Position numbers and translations under genes: made by a program. A DNA stretch of 64,000 nt from an uncultured Ruminococcus sp. (GTDB taxonomy: Bacteria; Bacillota; Clostridia; Oscillospirales; Ruminococcaceae). Positions 53,084 to 62,785 of this stretch are shown here, piece after piece. Within the stretch, counting starts at the first letter, position 1, and every line of letters starts with the position of its first letter. Below the pieces are notes generated by a model. It saw only the letters and a program-made list of their open reading frames with translations, did not search any database and was not told where the DNA came from. The stretch covers positions 141,824 to 205,823 of the forward strand of contig CASEUJ010000018.1 in the NCBI GenBank assembly GCA_949291125.1, given 5' to 3'.

Positions 53084-53133
53084 ATTAAATAAGTGTATGT
53101 TATGCGGTATGCGCAAGAAAGGACGGAAACTTT

Positions 53134-53643
53134 ATGGAAACACAGACCGCTTCCACTGTGGATGTCACCAGAATTATGGAAGATATCCGCACAGAAATCA
53201 AAGAAAAGGGCTATCAAAGCGAGATTCTTTCATTTGCAGATGTGCCGCTGGAATCGGCGTCGGAATATCGTAACGAACACTTTGACACCGATATTTTGCA
53301 TAACAACGTGCAATATCTTACTGCAAACCACACGATAGAACTGGAGCGCAATCTGTCTGGCAACCCGATCGGGGTGATTTGGCATAAGCTTATGCGCCGG
53401 ATCATGCGATTTTATATTGCGCCCTATGCCGAAGCACAAAATGGAATCAACGCCAATCTAACACAGGCACAGCAACAGATTGAGCTTTATATTCGTGAAT
53501 CGCGCATGTACAGCACCAAAGCGCTGTTAGAGCGCATCGAGATGCTCGAACTTCAACAAAAAAATGCCAAGCTCCAGATCGAACAACAGCAAGCACAGAT
53601 TACACGGTTGCAGGAAAAACTCGCAGAGGAGGCGCAGCCATGA
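53134..53643 (+). CDS. Coiled-coil protein leading a glycosyltransferase cluster
   Basis: 169 residues, start behind AGAAAGGA. The N-terminal half is acidic with an R-N-E-H-F-D-T-D segment, the middle has a basic amphipathic stretch (W-H-K-L-M-R-R-I-M-R-F-Y), and the last 60 residues are glutamine-rich coiled coil. There is no signal peptide. Proteins of this style are often found next to O-antigen or capsule glycosyltransferases and may organise them at the membrane; that is an inference. The stop overlaps the next start by 4 bases. Confidence 0.75.
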   Translation: METQTASTVDVTRIMEDIRTEIKEKGYQSEILSFADVPLESASEYRNEHFDTDILHNNVQYLTANHTIELERNLSGNPIGVIWHKLMRRIMRFYIAPYAEAQNGINANLTQAQQQIELYIRESRMYSTKALLERIEMLELQQKNAKLQIEQQQAQITRLQEKLAEEAQP

Positions 53644-54761
53644 AAATCGCCATATTCCTGCCTGCCACAGACGCGGAAGATATGCTCTTTGAAGATGCGC
53701 TGGCGCTTACCCAAATCTTCCGCGCAAAGGGATATGCGACAAAGCTCTATGCCCGGACAGACGCACATCCATGGCTGCGGGAATATGCGCTGCCGCTCGA
53801 ACAACTGCCGCGGCTTTCCGGTGAGGATATCCTTTTCTATTACGCCTGTGCCGGGACAGAGCCGCGCATTGCTCTCGAACAACTCCCATGCCGCAAGATC
53901 CTCTTGTTTTATGACATGGTTCCGGCGCGCTATTGGAAGGGATATCACGAACAACGACATATGGCGGCAGAATCAGGTATGCAGGAACTGTGTCAGCTCT
54001 CCGGCGTTGTCGATCTTTGTATGGCGTCATCTGCCTTCAACGCATCTGTGCTGCGCCAGCTCAATTATCAATGTCCCATCACCGTACGCTACCCACTGAT
54101 GTCCTTCTCCGAATACACTAAATCGCCCGATCCGGCGCAGATGGAACAGTATGGCACGAATGGCTTTGTCAATTTCCTGTGTGTAGGAGAAGTTGCGCCG
54201 CACAAAAAGCTGGAGGATGTGATTCGCACATATTACTGTTATCAGAAATACTGTGAGCCGAAATCGCGCCTCTTCCTCGTCGGCGAATGCCATACGCCGC
54301 GTTATATCCAGCGTCTGAAACGCTATGCCAAAGCCCTCGAACTTGATGAAACACAAGTAATCTTCACAGGAACAGTTTCTTTTTCCGAACTACTGGCATT
54401 TTATCATCTGGCATCGCTGTTTCTGAGTATGAGCGAACACGAAGGATTTTGTGTACCACTGATTGAGGCAATGTACTTCGGCATACCGATTTTGGCATAC
54501 GGTGTGGCAGCCATTCCGGATCTTTTAGGCGGCAGTGGTGTGGCACTTCCGACGAATGACCCAATGGAGGCGGCAATGATGGCTGACCGTATTATGAAAG
54601 ACCCAGCCATGCGCCGCGAGATCGCCGCAGGTCAGCGTCGGAGGTACCAGGAGTTTTCTTATCCTGCCGTACGCAAAACGCTGGAAGAACAGTTTGAAAC
54701 ATTTCTGGAGGATGTACCGCCACACATCCGGAAACGTCAACCGCTCTTCTCCAGAAAATAG
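53640..54761 (+). CDS. GT4-family glycosyltransferase
   Basis: 373 residues, GT-B fold. The C-terminal half has F-L-C-V-G-E-V-A-P-H-K-K, S-M-S-E-H-E-G-F-C-V-P-L-I-E-A-M (nucleotide-sugar binding E-x7-E region) and G-V-A-A-I-P-D-L. It is retaining, probably using a nucleotide sugar. It overlaps the coiled-coil gene by ATGA. Donor and acceptor are unknown. Confidence 0.93.
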   Translation: MKIAIFLPATDAEDMLFEDALALTQIFRAKGYATKLYARTDAHPWLREYALPLEQLPRLSGEDILFYYACAGTEPRIALEQLPCRKILLFYDMVPARYWKGYHEQRHMAAESGMQELCQLSGVVDLCMASSAFNASVLRQLNYQCPITVRYPLMSFSEYTKSPDPAQMEQYGTNGFVNFLCVGEVAPHKKLEDVIRTYYCYQKYCEPKSRLFLVGECHTPRYIQRLKRYAKALELDETQVIFTGTVSFSELLAFYHLASLFLSMSEHEGFCVPLIEAMYFGIPILAYGVAAIPDLLGGSGVALPTNDPMEAAMMADRIMKDPAMRREIAAGQRRRYQEFSYPAVRKTLEEQFETFLEDVPPHIRKRQPLFSRK

Positions 54762-54802
54762 CGGCAGCACAGGATTCGGGCAGATAAGGGAGGGATACCG
54801 CA

Positions 54803-56002
54803 ATGGAGCTGAAAAAAATCGGATTTGTAATCCCCTGGTACGGAGAAAATGAGCCGGGCGGCATTGAACGGGAACTGCGCGGACTTGTCGCGCACCTACA
54901 GCGCACCGGCATGGAAGTCGAGGTGTTGACGACCTGTGTCAAAGATTTCCGCGGCGACTGGAACGAAAATTACTATGCAGCTGGAACTGCGATGATCGAT
55001 GACATTCAGGTACGGCGGTTTCCGGTGCGGCGGCGAGATGCATCCGCATATGAACGCATGATGCAGAAACGATCTCAGGGAAACCATTTGTCCCTTACAG
55101 AAGAACAGACGCTGATCGAAGAGAGCATCAACAGTCCCCAGCTCTATGAATATCTCTGCGCTGCGGCTGATGACTACGCGCTGTTTGTCTTTTTGCCATA
55201 TTCTTTCGGCGTGACGTATTTCGGCGTACAGTGCTGTCCGGAAAAGTCGGTGCTATTGCCGTGTTTTCAAGAAGAACCGCTTTTGCATCTACGGCTGTTC
55301 CGACAGGAATATGTACATGCGAGCGGTGTGATCTATCATGCACCGCCGGAGATGGAACTCGCCAGACATCTCTATGATTTCACTACCACGCGTCAGGTCT
55401 GTATCGGCTGCGGCGTAGAACTAACGGCACAGCCAGATGCGCAAGCATTTCGGGACAAGTATTCGATCGACGGTGATTTCATGCTCTATGTCGGTAGAAA
55501 GGATGCCGAAAAAGATGTGCCGACCATGCTGCGCTATTTTGCGGAATTCAAACGCCGCCAGCCAGATCATCCGCTCAAGCTAGTACTGATCGGAAACGGC
55601 GATGCAAAAATTCCGGTGTCGATCCAAGACGATGTCTATGACCTCGGGTTCTTACCGGATCCGGATCAATTTCACGCGATGGCTGCGGCATCTATTTTCT
55701 GCCAGCCATCGCGGCATGAACGGTTTTCCACTGTATTGATGGAAAGCTGGCTGTGCGGTACGCCAGCGCTTGTGAATGCGAGCTGTGCCGTGACGCGCAA
55801 TTTTTCACGCAAATCGAATGCCGGGCTCTATTACCGGGATTATTTTGAGTTTGAAGGGAGCATTTTGTATCTCCTGTTCCATCCCGAAACTGCAGCACAG
55901 ATGGGACGATGTGGCAAAGAATTTGTAACATCTCAATTTTCGTGGGAAACCATCACAGCACAATATCGTGCTTTTCTGGAAACGCTGATAACAGAGGGGT
56001 GA
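54803..56002 (+). CDS. GT4-family glycosyltransferase
   Basis: 399 residues. Start W-Y-G-E-N-E-P-G-G-I-E (N-terminal acceptor domain), then Y-V-G-R-K-D-A-E-K-D, and Q-P-S-R-H-E-R-F-S-T-V-L-M-E-S in the C-terminal domain. It is closely similar in layout to the next gene (both have F-E-F-E-G near the end), which points to a tandem duplication. Start behind AGGGAGG. Confidence 0.93.
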   Translation: MELKKIGFVIPWYGENEPGGIERELRGLVAHLQRTGMEVEVLTTCVKDFRGDWNENYYAAGTAMIDDIQVRRFPVRRRDASAYERMMQKRSQGNHLSLTEEQTLIEESINSPQLYEYLCAAADDYALFVFLPYSFGVTYFGVQCCPEKSVLLPCFQEEPLLHLRLFRQEYVHASGVIYHAPPEMELARHLYDFTTTRQVCIGCGVELTAQPDAQAFRDKYSIDGDFMLYVGRKDAEKDVPTMLRYFAEFKRRQPDHPLKLVLIGNGDAKIPVSIQDDVYDLGFLPDPDQFHAMAAASIFCQPSRHERFSTVLMESWLCGTPALVNASCAVTRNFSRKSNAGLYYRDYFEFEGSILYLLFHPETAAQMGRCGKEFVTSQFSWETITAQYRAFLETLITEG

Positions 56003-56006
56003 GGCT

Positions 56007-57182
56007 ATGAAACGGATCGCGCTGATCAATCCGCGCTATGGACAACAGACCATCGGAAGTGCGGAATATTATGCGCGCATGATCGCCGAAAAACTTGCAA
56101 ATCGCTATGAAGTCGAAGTCCTGACCACAAAAGCAATCGACCCGGATACATGGAAGGACTGGTATGCCCGAAATGTCGAAACGCTTCACGGCGTCACCGT
56201 GCGGCGATTTTCGGCAGAACGAGAACGGAGCGAAGATTGCGACAGCATCTATGCCGCATATCAGATCCAGCTTTCTCAAGGGCGACGCAGTATGCGGCAG
56301 GAACGCGAATGGTTCGAAAAGCAGGGACCTTACTGTCCAGAGCTAATACGGTTTCTGCGCCGCCATCGCCGCGATTATGACGCATTTCTCTTTGTAACCT
56401 ATGCCAATTATCTGACAATGGAAGGTCTGTCAGAAGTGGCAGACCGCGCCATTCTGATCCCGGCGGCACAGGAAAACGGCGACTTGCAATTTCTTTCGAC
56501 AGAATTGTTGTTCCAACGCCCAAAAGCATTTGTATTTATGACTGACGAAGAACGCATAATGGTGCGGCGTCGATTTCCGAAGACCGAACCAATCCCGTGT
56601 GATGTCATGGGCATTGGCATTCAAATTCCGCGCAGTCCCGATCCGGCAATGCTGCGGCGGCAGTATGCAATCGATGATCCATACCTGCTATATGTCGGTA
56701 CGATCGACGAAAAGAAAGACTGCCCGATGATGCTGCGCTATTTTCAGGAGTATAAAAAACGCTGTGGAGGGCATCTCAAACTTGTGCTCATGGGGAAAGC
56801 CGTTTGCCGCATTCCGCGCGATCCGGATATCATTCATCTGGGGGTTGTTTCGGACGAGGAAAAATACGCCGGAATCGCCGGCGCAAAGGCACTTGTGATC
56901 CCATCACACAATGAAAGCATGTCCATCTCGCTTTTGGAATCCATGGCGCTGTCTGTACCAGTACTGGTCAATGGTGCGTGTGCTGTGTCACGCGGACACT
57001 GTATCAAGAGCAACGGTGGGCTGTATTATCAGAACTATTTTGAGTTTGAAGGTGCGCTGCAATATTTGCTGACGCACCCGGTAGAGTATATGCAGCTTTG
57101 TGCCAATGCACGCGGCTATATCACGCAGTATTACGACTGGGATCGCATACTGGAAAAGTTTGACCACCTAATCCGGTTCTGA
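56007..57182 (+). CDS. GT4-family glycosyltransferase
   Basis: 391 residues, only 4 bases after the previous gene. G-S-A-E-Y-Y-A near 17, Y-V-G-T-I-D-E-K-K-D near 230 and I-P-S-H-N-E-S-M-S-I-S-L-L-E-S near 300 are the GT4 landmarks. A paralogue of the 54803-56002 protein. The three transferases probably build one surface oligosaccharide. Confidence 0.93.
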   Translation: MKRIALINPRYGQQTIGSAEYYARMIAEKLANRYEVEVLTTKAIDPDTWKDWYARNVETLHGVTVRRFSAERERSEDCDSIYAAYQIQLSQGRRSMRQEREWFEKQGPYCPELIRFLRRHRRDYDAFLFVTYANYLTMEGLSEVADRAILIPAAQENGDLQFLSTELLFQRPKAFVFMTDEERIMVRRRFPKTEPIPCDVMGIGIQIPRSPDPAMLRRQYAIDDPYLLYVGTIDEKKDCPMMLRYFQEYKKRCGGHLKLVLMGKAVCRIPRDPDIIHLGVVSDEEKYAGIAGAKALVIPSHNESMSISLLESMALSVPVLVNGACAVSRGHCIKSNGGLYYQNYFEFEGALQYLLTHPVEYMQLCANARGYITQYYDWDRILEKFDHLIRF

Positions 57183-57215
57183 ATCATCTTTTTCACAGAC
57201 CCTTTGGAAACACCA

Positions 57216-57244
57216 TTGCAAATCCCCGGAAACTATGCTATACT
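57216..57244 (+). promoter_or_regulatory. Promoter before the small membrane protein gene
   Basis: TTGCAA (57216-57221), 17-base spacer, TATACT (57239-57244). Confidence 0.7.
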
Positions 57245-57305
57245 AAAAGAGAATCATTTTCGGTACATCTACTGCCGATCAAAGCATAAAGGAGTCATTT
57301 TTATT

Positions 57306-57614
57306 ATGGATGCAACAACATTTCCCATTTCATTTACCTATCATCTGATTTTCTGCATTGTGGCATGTGCCTTTTTCGTGCTGCAATTTATCCGGATGCG
57401 CCGACCCCATCAATTCATCTTAGCGGTGGCGATCGCGGGGTCACTGGTGATCTATGTGGATACGACAAACAAAACACTCTTCCACACCGTCGGTCTGTTT
57501 GAAGTGGTACTGCTAATCGGTGCGATTTTGCTCTCCATTCTTGCACGCGTAAAGGAAAAGCGCCGGACAGATAAGACAGATACAACTGAACAAGAAGAGG
57601 CGACACAGGAATGA
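57306..57614 (+). CDS. Small membrane protein of unknown function
   Basis: 102 residues from the ATG at 57306 behind AAAGGAG; the open frame to 57204 overlaps the promoter. Three hydrophobic segments (about 10-30, 36-52, 58-80) and a charged, threonine/glutamate-rich tail. The family is not recognised. Its stop overlaps the next gene by ATGA, so it is translated with the dehydrogenase. Confidence 0.75.
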   Translation: MDATTFPISFTYHLIFCIVACAFFVLQFIRMRRPHQFILAVAIAGSLVIYVDTTNKTLFHTVGLFEVVLLIGAILLSILARVKEKRRTDKTDTTEQEEATQE

Positions 57615-58579
57615 AGTTGGTCATCACTGACTGGGGCACGTTGTCCGACGTCTTCGGCAGCCCAGAGCGGCTGGAGCAATATGGCGAAGTGATCGCCTAT
57701 GATACTACTGCTCCAGAAGAACTGGCGAGACATGTGGGGAATGCAGAAATTCTGCTGTGCAACAAGACCGCTGTCACCGCCGCAGAGCTAGTTAAGTGCC
57801 AAGGGCTTCGTTATATCGGCGTGTGTGCCACGGGATATAACAACATCGACCTAGACGCTGCAAAGATACAGGGCATCACTGTCTGTAACGCCGGCGCCTA
57901 TTCGACCCAGGCAGTAGCGCAACACACCTTTGCGCTGATTCTCCACCAGTATAACCATGTAGCGCAATATGACGCCGCCGTTCGGGAGGGCGCCTGGATG
58001 CGTGCCAAGACATTTTCTATCTCCCTGTTCCAGACCCGGGAACTCTTTGGCAAAACCCTTGCCGTCATCGGTTATGGCAGTATCGGCAGGTGTGTGGCAC
58101 AGATCGGCGTGGCCTTCGGAATGGAAGTGATCGTTTCTACGCGCACCATGCCCACCGATTGCCCCTACCCGGTGGTGTCACTGGACGAGGCGTTTCGGCG
58201 GGCGGATGTGCTGACACTCCACACGCCCCTGACGTCACAGACGGCACAGATGGTCAACCGCCAACGGCTTTGTGCCATGAAGCCAACGGCAATTTTAGTC
58301 AACACTGCACGAGGCGGATTGATTGATGAAGATGCTCTGGCGTGGGCGCTGAAAGATGGTGTCATTGCCAGTGCGGCGCTTGATGTCCTGACGCAAGAGC
58401 CCATGGGCGATACGCCGCTGCAAAATCTCCCAAACTGCACCATCACGCCCCATGTGGCATGGGATGCTCAGGAAACAAGAGAGCGGCTGTTTGCCATAGT
58501 GGAAAAAAATCTGCGGTGCTTTCTGGCCGGTGCACCTCAGAATGTGGTTACTGCGCCGAATGCCCTGAAGGAGAAGTGA
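57611..58579 (+). CDS. D-isomer-specific 2-hydroxyacid dehydrogenase
   Basis: 322 residues. The NAD motif G-Y-G-S-I-G is near 155; the catalytic residues are arginine in N-T-A-R-G-G near 235, glutamate in L-T-Q-E-P near 262 and histidine in P-H-V-A-W near 282. It resembles glycerate/hydroxypyruvate reductases. The substrate is uncertain. It lies 3 bases before proB. Confidence 0.93.
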   Translation: MKLVITDWGTLSDVFGSPERLEQYGEVIAYDTTAPEELARHVGNAEILLCNKTAVTAAELVKCQGLRYIGVCATGYNNIDLDAAKIQGITVCNAGAYSTQAVAQHTFALILHQYNHVAQYDAAVREGAWMRAKTFSISLFQTRELFGKTLAVIGYGSIGRCVAQIGVAFGMEVIVSTRTMPTDCPYPVVSLDEAFRRADVLTLHTPLTSQTAQMVNRQRLCAMKPTAILVNTARGGLIDEDALAWALKDGVIASAALDVLTQEPMGDTPLQNLPNCTITPHVAWDAQETRERLFAIVEKNLRCFLAGAPQNVVTAPNALKEK

Positions 58580-58582
58580 ACG

Positions 58583-59374
58583 ATGATTGATGTGACAACG
58601 AAAAAGCGGATTGTGCTGAAGCTTGGCACCTCCACCCTGACACATAAAACCGGAAAACTCAACATCCGACGAATGACAAACTTAGTGCGCATTCTCTCAG
58701 ACCTACACAACGCCGGCAAGGAGATGTTGATCGTTTCCTCTGGTGCTGTGGGCATGGGGATGGGAAAGCTGAACCTGTCAGAACGACCCAAGGATACGCC
58801 GTCGAAACAGGCGGCGGCGGCAGTGGGACAATGTGAACTGATGCATATCTATGACGATATGTTTTCCCAATACAGCGTCACTGTGGCGCAGATTTTATTG
58901 ACCCGAGCGACCCTCAACAACGAGCGTCTGCCCCATGTCCAGAACACGATCCGACGGCTGTTGGAACTGGGTGTCATCCCCATTGTCAACGAAAACGACA
59001 CCGTTTCTATCGATGAGCTGGAGCTGGAGATCGGCGAAAACGACTCCTTAGCAGCACAGCTTGCCGTGGCGGTGGATGCCGATCTGCTTGTGATCCTCTC
59101 GGATATCAATGGGCTGTATTCCGCAGATCCCCGAAAGCATGAAGACGCCAAAGTCATCCGCGTGGTAGAAAAAGTGGACAAAACTATTGAACAGATGGCA
59201 GGCGGCGCCGGAACTTCCTTCGGAACCGGCGGCATGGCAACAAAGATCAATGCGGCGAAAATTGCCACAGAAAACGGCGTGGATATGGTCATCATGAACG
59301 GCAGAGAACCAGAACAGCTCTATGCGCTGTTTGATGGAGAAGCCGTTGGGACGCATTTTCTGGCACAGCGGTAA
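58583..59374 (+). CDS. proB: Glutamate 5-kinase
   Basis: 263 residues, the short form without the C-terminal PUA domain. K-L-G-T-S-T-L near 14, S-S-G-A-V-G-M-G near 54, N-E-N-D-T-V near 134 and a late G-T-G-G-M-A-T-K near 215. First step of proline synthesis. It is separated from proA by an unrelated ORF. Confidence 0.95.
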   Translation: MIDVTTKKRIVLKLGTSTLTHKTGKLNIRRMTNLVRILSDLHNAGKEMLIVSSGAVGMGMGKLNLSERPKDTPSKQAAAAVGQCELMHIYDDMFSQYSVTVAQILLTRATLNNERLPHVQNTIRRLLELGVIPIVNENDTVSIDELELEIGENDSLAAQLAVAVDADLLVILSDINGLYSADPRKHEDAKVIRVVEKVDKTIEQMAGGAGTSFGTGGMATKINAAKIATENGVDMVIMNGREPEQLYALFDGEAVGTHFLAQR

Positions 59375-59556
59375 ATGAAAAGTCCCCATGGGCAGTACGG
59401 CAAAGGAGAACATATCTGAGAACCCGTCTTCGCATACCGCCGAAAAGGTATTGCAAAATAGCTGCTGTGCACAGATTTCGGGTCTGAGAAGCATGGAAAG
59501 TTCACACAGTATCGGTTGGACAGTATATTCAAAGTAGAGTTGGAAAGGAAGATCGC

Positions 59557-60705
59557 ATGGCACAGGTGGCATCAGAAGAATGGGCACGGGAACTCTTTTT
59601 GCGTCATGACGGTGATGGGCGTTCGATGCACGACTGCTGCTCAGATGAAGAATTAGCAGCCTATCATCAAGTTGCTACTTTTGAACTGGAACAAAAATGG
59701 CGCAAAGAAGCTTTTCTGGAACATTATACTGCGATCATCTCTGGCAGCATGTGGAATGTATATCATTTTCAGAAAATGTGCGGCTTGTATCAGGGGCAAT
59801 GGGAACAGCTGTATCAGGCTGCACAGATGCTTTTGGACGACAAGCGGATGAGACCAGGTGAAGCCGGTCAGATTGCTGGTTTCCTGATGCAGGAGGCAGG
59901 AGGCTACTCGTCATATTCTTACACAGACAAACAAATTTTCAAAATGTTTCAGCTTGGCGAAATGTTCATAGACCGTTTTCGGTTAAAAATGGAAATCCCA
60001 TTGTATTACCGTTCTCGTGTGATGGGCGTAAAAAATTTAGAAGAAGCGCAGTGGTTGTTCCAGAAAGAATCTGGTTCTCCCTCATTTCGCACTCGGCATG
60101 CCAAAGAAAGCTATGACAGTATTGTGACACCGGATGTTGACCGCAGTATGAGTCATGCCATTTTTAACAACATCGCGGAAAACGGAACAGATGAGGTAAA
60201 CGATTTCAGAATGCTTTTCCGGCTGTTTTTGGAACATGATATTCAGACAGAACAAAATATACAGACTCTTTATCATTATATGTCCTGTTATAAAGAACGC
60301 ATTCGCAAATGCTTCTGGTTTGATGTGACAGAGTATATCGTGATAGAATTGATCCCAAAGCTTTATGACAGCGGATACCGAACAGATGCGCGAAAGTTTT
60401 TGGCATTGGCGGAACAGCTGATTTCAAAAGAACATGTTTTTGCGGATATTCCCTGTTATCAGACGGAAACAAAGGAAATAATCCAAAAAAAATGGATATC
60501 TATCGGCAGTGTTGATACACAAGCAAATGATTTTAGAAGATCAGAAAGGATGAATTTCTATGAACTATGCGGAAACACTGGGTGTGAAGGCAAAGGCGGC
60601 AGAGTCCGCGATTGCCACGGCGGCACCCCAGGTAAAAAATCTGGCGCTCGAAGCGATTGCCAAGGCGCTTTTACAGCGGCAAGACGAGATCATTGCCGCC
60701 AATGA
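59557..60705 (+). CDS. Unknown protein between proB and proA, probable frameshift near its end
   Basis: In one frame it reads 382 residues, but the last 49 or so are translated from the proA ribosome site and coding region. At an eight-A run (60485-60492), moving one base forward gives a frame that ends at a TGA (60551-60553) just before the proA start, a natural end of about 331 residues. The protein is mainly helical, rich in aromatic and acidic residues, without signal peptide or membrane helix. It has GGAAAGGAAG before its ATG and lower GC than its neighbours. No family is recognised. It is either a slippery gene, a recent mutation or an assembly error. Confidence 0.6.
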   Translation: MAQVASEEWARELFLRHDGDGRSMHDCCSDEELAAYHQVATFELEQKWRKEAFLEHYTAIISGSMWNVYHFQKMCGLYQGQWEQLYQAAQMLLDDKRMRPGEAGQIAGFLMQEAGGYSSYSYTDKQIFKMFQLGEMFIDRFRLKMEIPLYYRSRVMGVKNLEEAQWLFQKESGSPSFRTRHAKESYDSIVTPDVDRSMSHAIFNNIAENGTDEVNDFRMLFRLFLEHDIQTEQNIQTLYHYMSCYKERIRKCFWFDVTEYIVIELIPKLYDSGYRTDARKFLALAEQLISKEHVFADIPCYQTETKEIIQKKWISIGSVDTQANDFRRSERMNFYELCGNTGCEGKGGRVRDCHGGTPGKKSGARSDCQGAFTAARRDHCRQ

Positions 60706-61822
60706 AAAAGACCTTACAGCCGCCGTGGAGAACAATATGTTCAAAGCCATGCAGGATAGACTGCGGCTGACACCGGCGCGGATTGCCGGCATGGCAGACG
60801 CCGCGCGCCAGCTCATTGCCGCAGAAGACCCGATCGGCGCGGTGGATTGCGGCACAATCCGTCCCAACGGCTTGCAGATTCTCAAAACACGTGTGCCGCT
60901 GGGAGTCATCGGTATCATTTTTGAGTCCCGTCCAAATGTCACTGTCGATGCGGCGACGCTCTGCCTGAAGGCAGGAAACGTCGTGATCCTCCGCGGTGGA
61001 AAAGAGGCAATTCACTCTAACACTGCCCTCGCCACTATCATGCGCGAAGCGGTGGAAAGCGTCGGACTGCCGCGGGATATCATCCAGCTGGTCGAAGATA
61101 CATCCCGTGAAACAGCGGCGGATATGATGCACCTGACCGGATACTTAGACGTTCTCATTCCCCGGGGTGGTGCAGGTCTGATTCAAGCGGTACTGCGGCA
61201 GGCAACCATCCCGGTCATCGAAACCGGCGCCGGAAACTGTCATGTCTATGTGGACAAGTGCCTGCATGGTGAAGCAGACGTTGAGATGGCTGTCCGCATT
61301 ATTGACAACGCCAAAACTCAGCGTCCTTCTGTCTGCAACGCCATTGAAGGATTGGTGGTACATCAAGACGTGGCGGCGGAAATTCTGCCGCGCGTCCAGC
61401 AAGCCTTTCGCGCGCATGATGTGACAATTTACGGCGATGAAAAAACACGCGAAATCCTCGGCGCAGACATCGAACCGGTAACAGACGAACTCTATGATAC
61501 AGAGTTTAACGACTATAAGATCACGGTAAAAGTTGCTGCGGATATCGACGAAGCAATGGCACATATCGCGAAGTACAGCACCAAGCATTCGGAATGCATC
61601 ATCACGCGCGATCTCGATGCGGCGCAGAAGTTTCAGTGCACGATCGACGCGGCGGTGGTCTATGTCAATGCATCGACGCGGTTTACCGATGGCGGCGAAT
61701 TCGGCTATGGCGCAGAAATCGGCATCTCGACACAGAAGCTACACGCCAGAGGCCCGATGGGACTGCATGAATTGACAACCGTCAAATACTTAGTCAGCGG
61801 CAACGGACAGATCCGCGAATAA
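60560..61822 (+). CDS. proA: Gamma-glutamyl phosphate reductase
   Basis: 420 residues of the aldehyde dehydrogenase superfamily. G-V-I-G-I-I-F-E-S-R-P-N-V-T near 115, I-P-R-G-G near 200, and the catalytic cysteine in P-S-V-C-N-A near 255. Second step of proline synthesis. AGAAAGGA precedes the start and a terminator follows. Confidence 0.96.
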   Translation: MNYAETLGVKAKAAESAIATAAPQVKNLALEAIAKALLQRQDEIIAANEKDLTAAVENNMFKAMQDRLRLTPARIAGMADAARQLIAAEDPIGAVDCGTIRPNGLQILKTRVPLGVIGIIFESRPNVTVDAATLCLKAGNVVILRGGKEAIHSNTALATIMREAVESVGLPRDIIQLVEDTSRETAADMMHLTGYLDVLIPRGGAGLIQAVLRQATIPVIETGAGNCHVYVDKCLHGEADVEMAVRIIDNAKTQRPSVCNAIEGLVVHQDVAAEILPRVQQAFRAHDVTIYGDEKTREILGADIEPVTDELYDTEFNDYKITVKVAADIDEAMAHIAKYSTKHSECIITRDLDAAQKFQCTIDAAVVYVNASTRFTDGGEFGYGAEIGISTQKLHARGPMGLHELTTVKYLVSGNGQIRE

Positions 61823-61836
61823 TAAATTATAATAAC

Positions 61837-61880
61837 ACACCCGATGAGCGCGTATCAACCTTGCTCTCATCGGGTGTTTC
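61837..61880 (+). terminator. Terminator after proA
   Basis: ACACCCGATGAG (61837-61848) pairs with CTCATCGGGTGT (61866-61877), then TTC. Confidence 0.8.
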
Positions 61881-61915
61881 TGCGTCTACAAACCTACAAA
61901 AGGACTTTGTATTTC

Positions 61916-62575
61916 TTACGAAAAGCGCCCTTCCTCATCCTTGATCTGGCTCCAGACATAACGAAGCATCCAGCCGTCAAAGTCGGTAATGGACATGGAA
62001 GATCCCGCCATCATAATCGATGTGCCATCTCCAGGAAATCCCCCCGGCGGATATTCCTCGCTCTCCCCTTCGCCACCGTAAAAGTGTCTGGTAAGCCGAA
62101 CCCATGACCCATCTCGTGTTCGAGGATGTGGAGGCTATAGCTGCCATTTGCCATGCCAAGAATCGCAGCGTCGGACATCTCCTGTCCCCAACCCCAGCCA
62201 AAACCGCCCATGTCTGTCATGCCCTGTACGGCATGGAGATACATGTCAAAGTGATTCTCGCCATAGACATGGTCTGGATTCCAATAGTTATCATAGCGAT
62301 AAAGGGTGCTTGGCGCAATGGGGGCAATGGTGGGAATGGCATCCGCATCGACAGCCATACCACACTCAATGATGTAATCCCGGTCGGTATATTCAGTGGT
62401 GTCAGTATAGACAATCTCGCCCGGCTGGCGATCCAGCAGTAAGTTTTCATTCAATACCGCCCAGCCCACGATCTCCACATCCACGTGGTCATACTCCCAG
62501 CCGTCATAGCCCACAAGCCAGTCGGTCCATGCGTTGATGGTGGTGTGGCTTTTACAGTTACTGGTTATAGTATAG
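61916..62575 (-). pseudogene. Decayed metzincin-type zinc protease gene
   Basis: The best frame has no acceptable start: it follows a TAA and reads T-S-N-C-K-S-H-T-T-I-N-A-W-T-D-W-L, then about 167 residues with the zinc motif H-E-M-G-H-G-F-G-L-P-D (H-E-x2-H-x2-G-x2-D). Right after it the frame breaks; one base moved, the sequence continues as F-Y-G-G-E-G-E-S, an S-I-M-M-A-G Met-turn, and a clean end at 61918-61916. So both a 5' truncation and a one-base deletion are visible. It is a secreted-type metallopeptidase remnant; the intact protein was larger. Confidence 0.7.
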
Positions 62576-62696
62576 CATAGTTTTTATGTTTTTTCAACTA
62601 TTATTTTCAAAAATGAGGATAAATTATAGCATTGTGCACAGAAGAAAAATTTTGAGAACTGGTAGAAACCGAGTATGAATTTTTGCACAAAACCAC

Positions 62697-62725
62697 TTGA
62701 CAGACCGACAGTTTTTGTGTATAAT
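62697..62725 (+). promoter_or_regulatory. Promoter of the tRNA pair
   Basis: TTGACA (62697-62702), 17-base spacer, TATAAT (62720-62725): full consensus, about 60 bases before the first tRNA. Confidence 0.85.
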
Positions 62726-62785
62726 AAAAGAAGTCCCCTAAAGGGATGCTTTTACAGTTTATTTCTGACAATGCACGGCACATGC

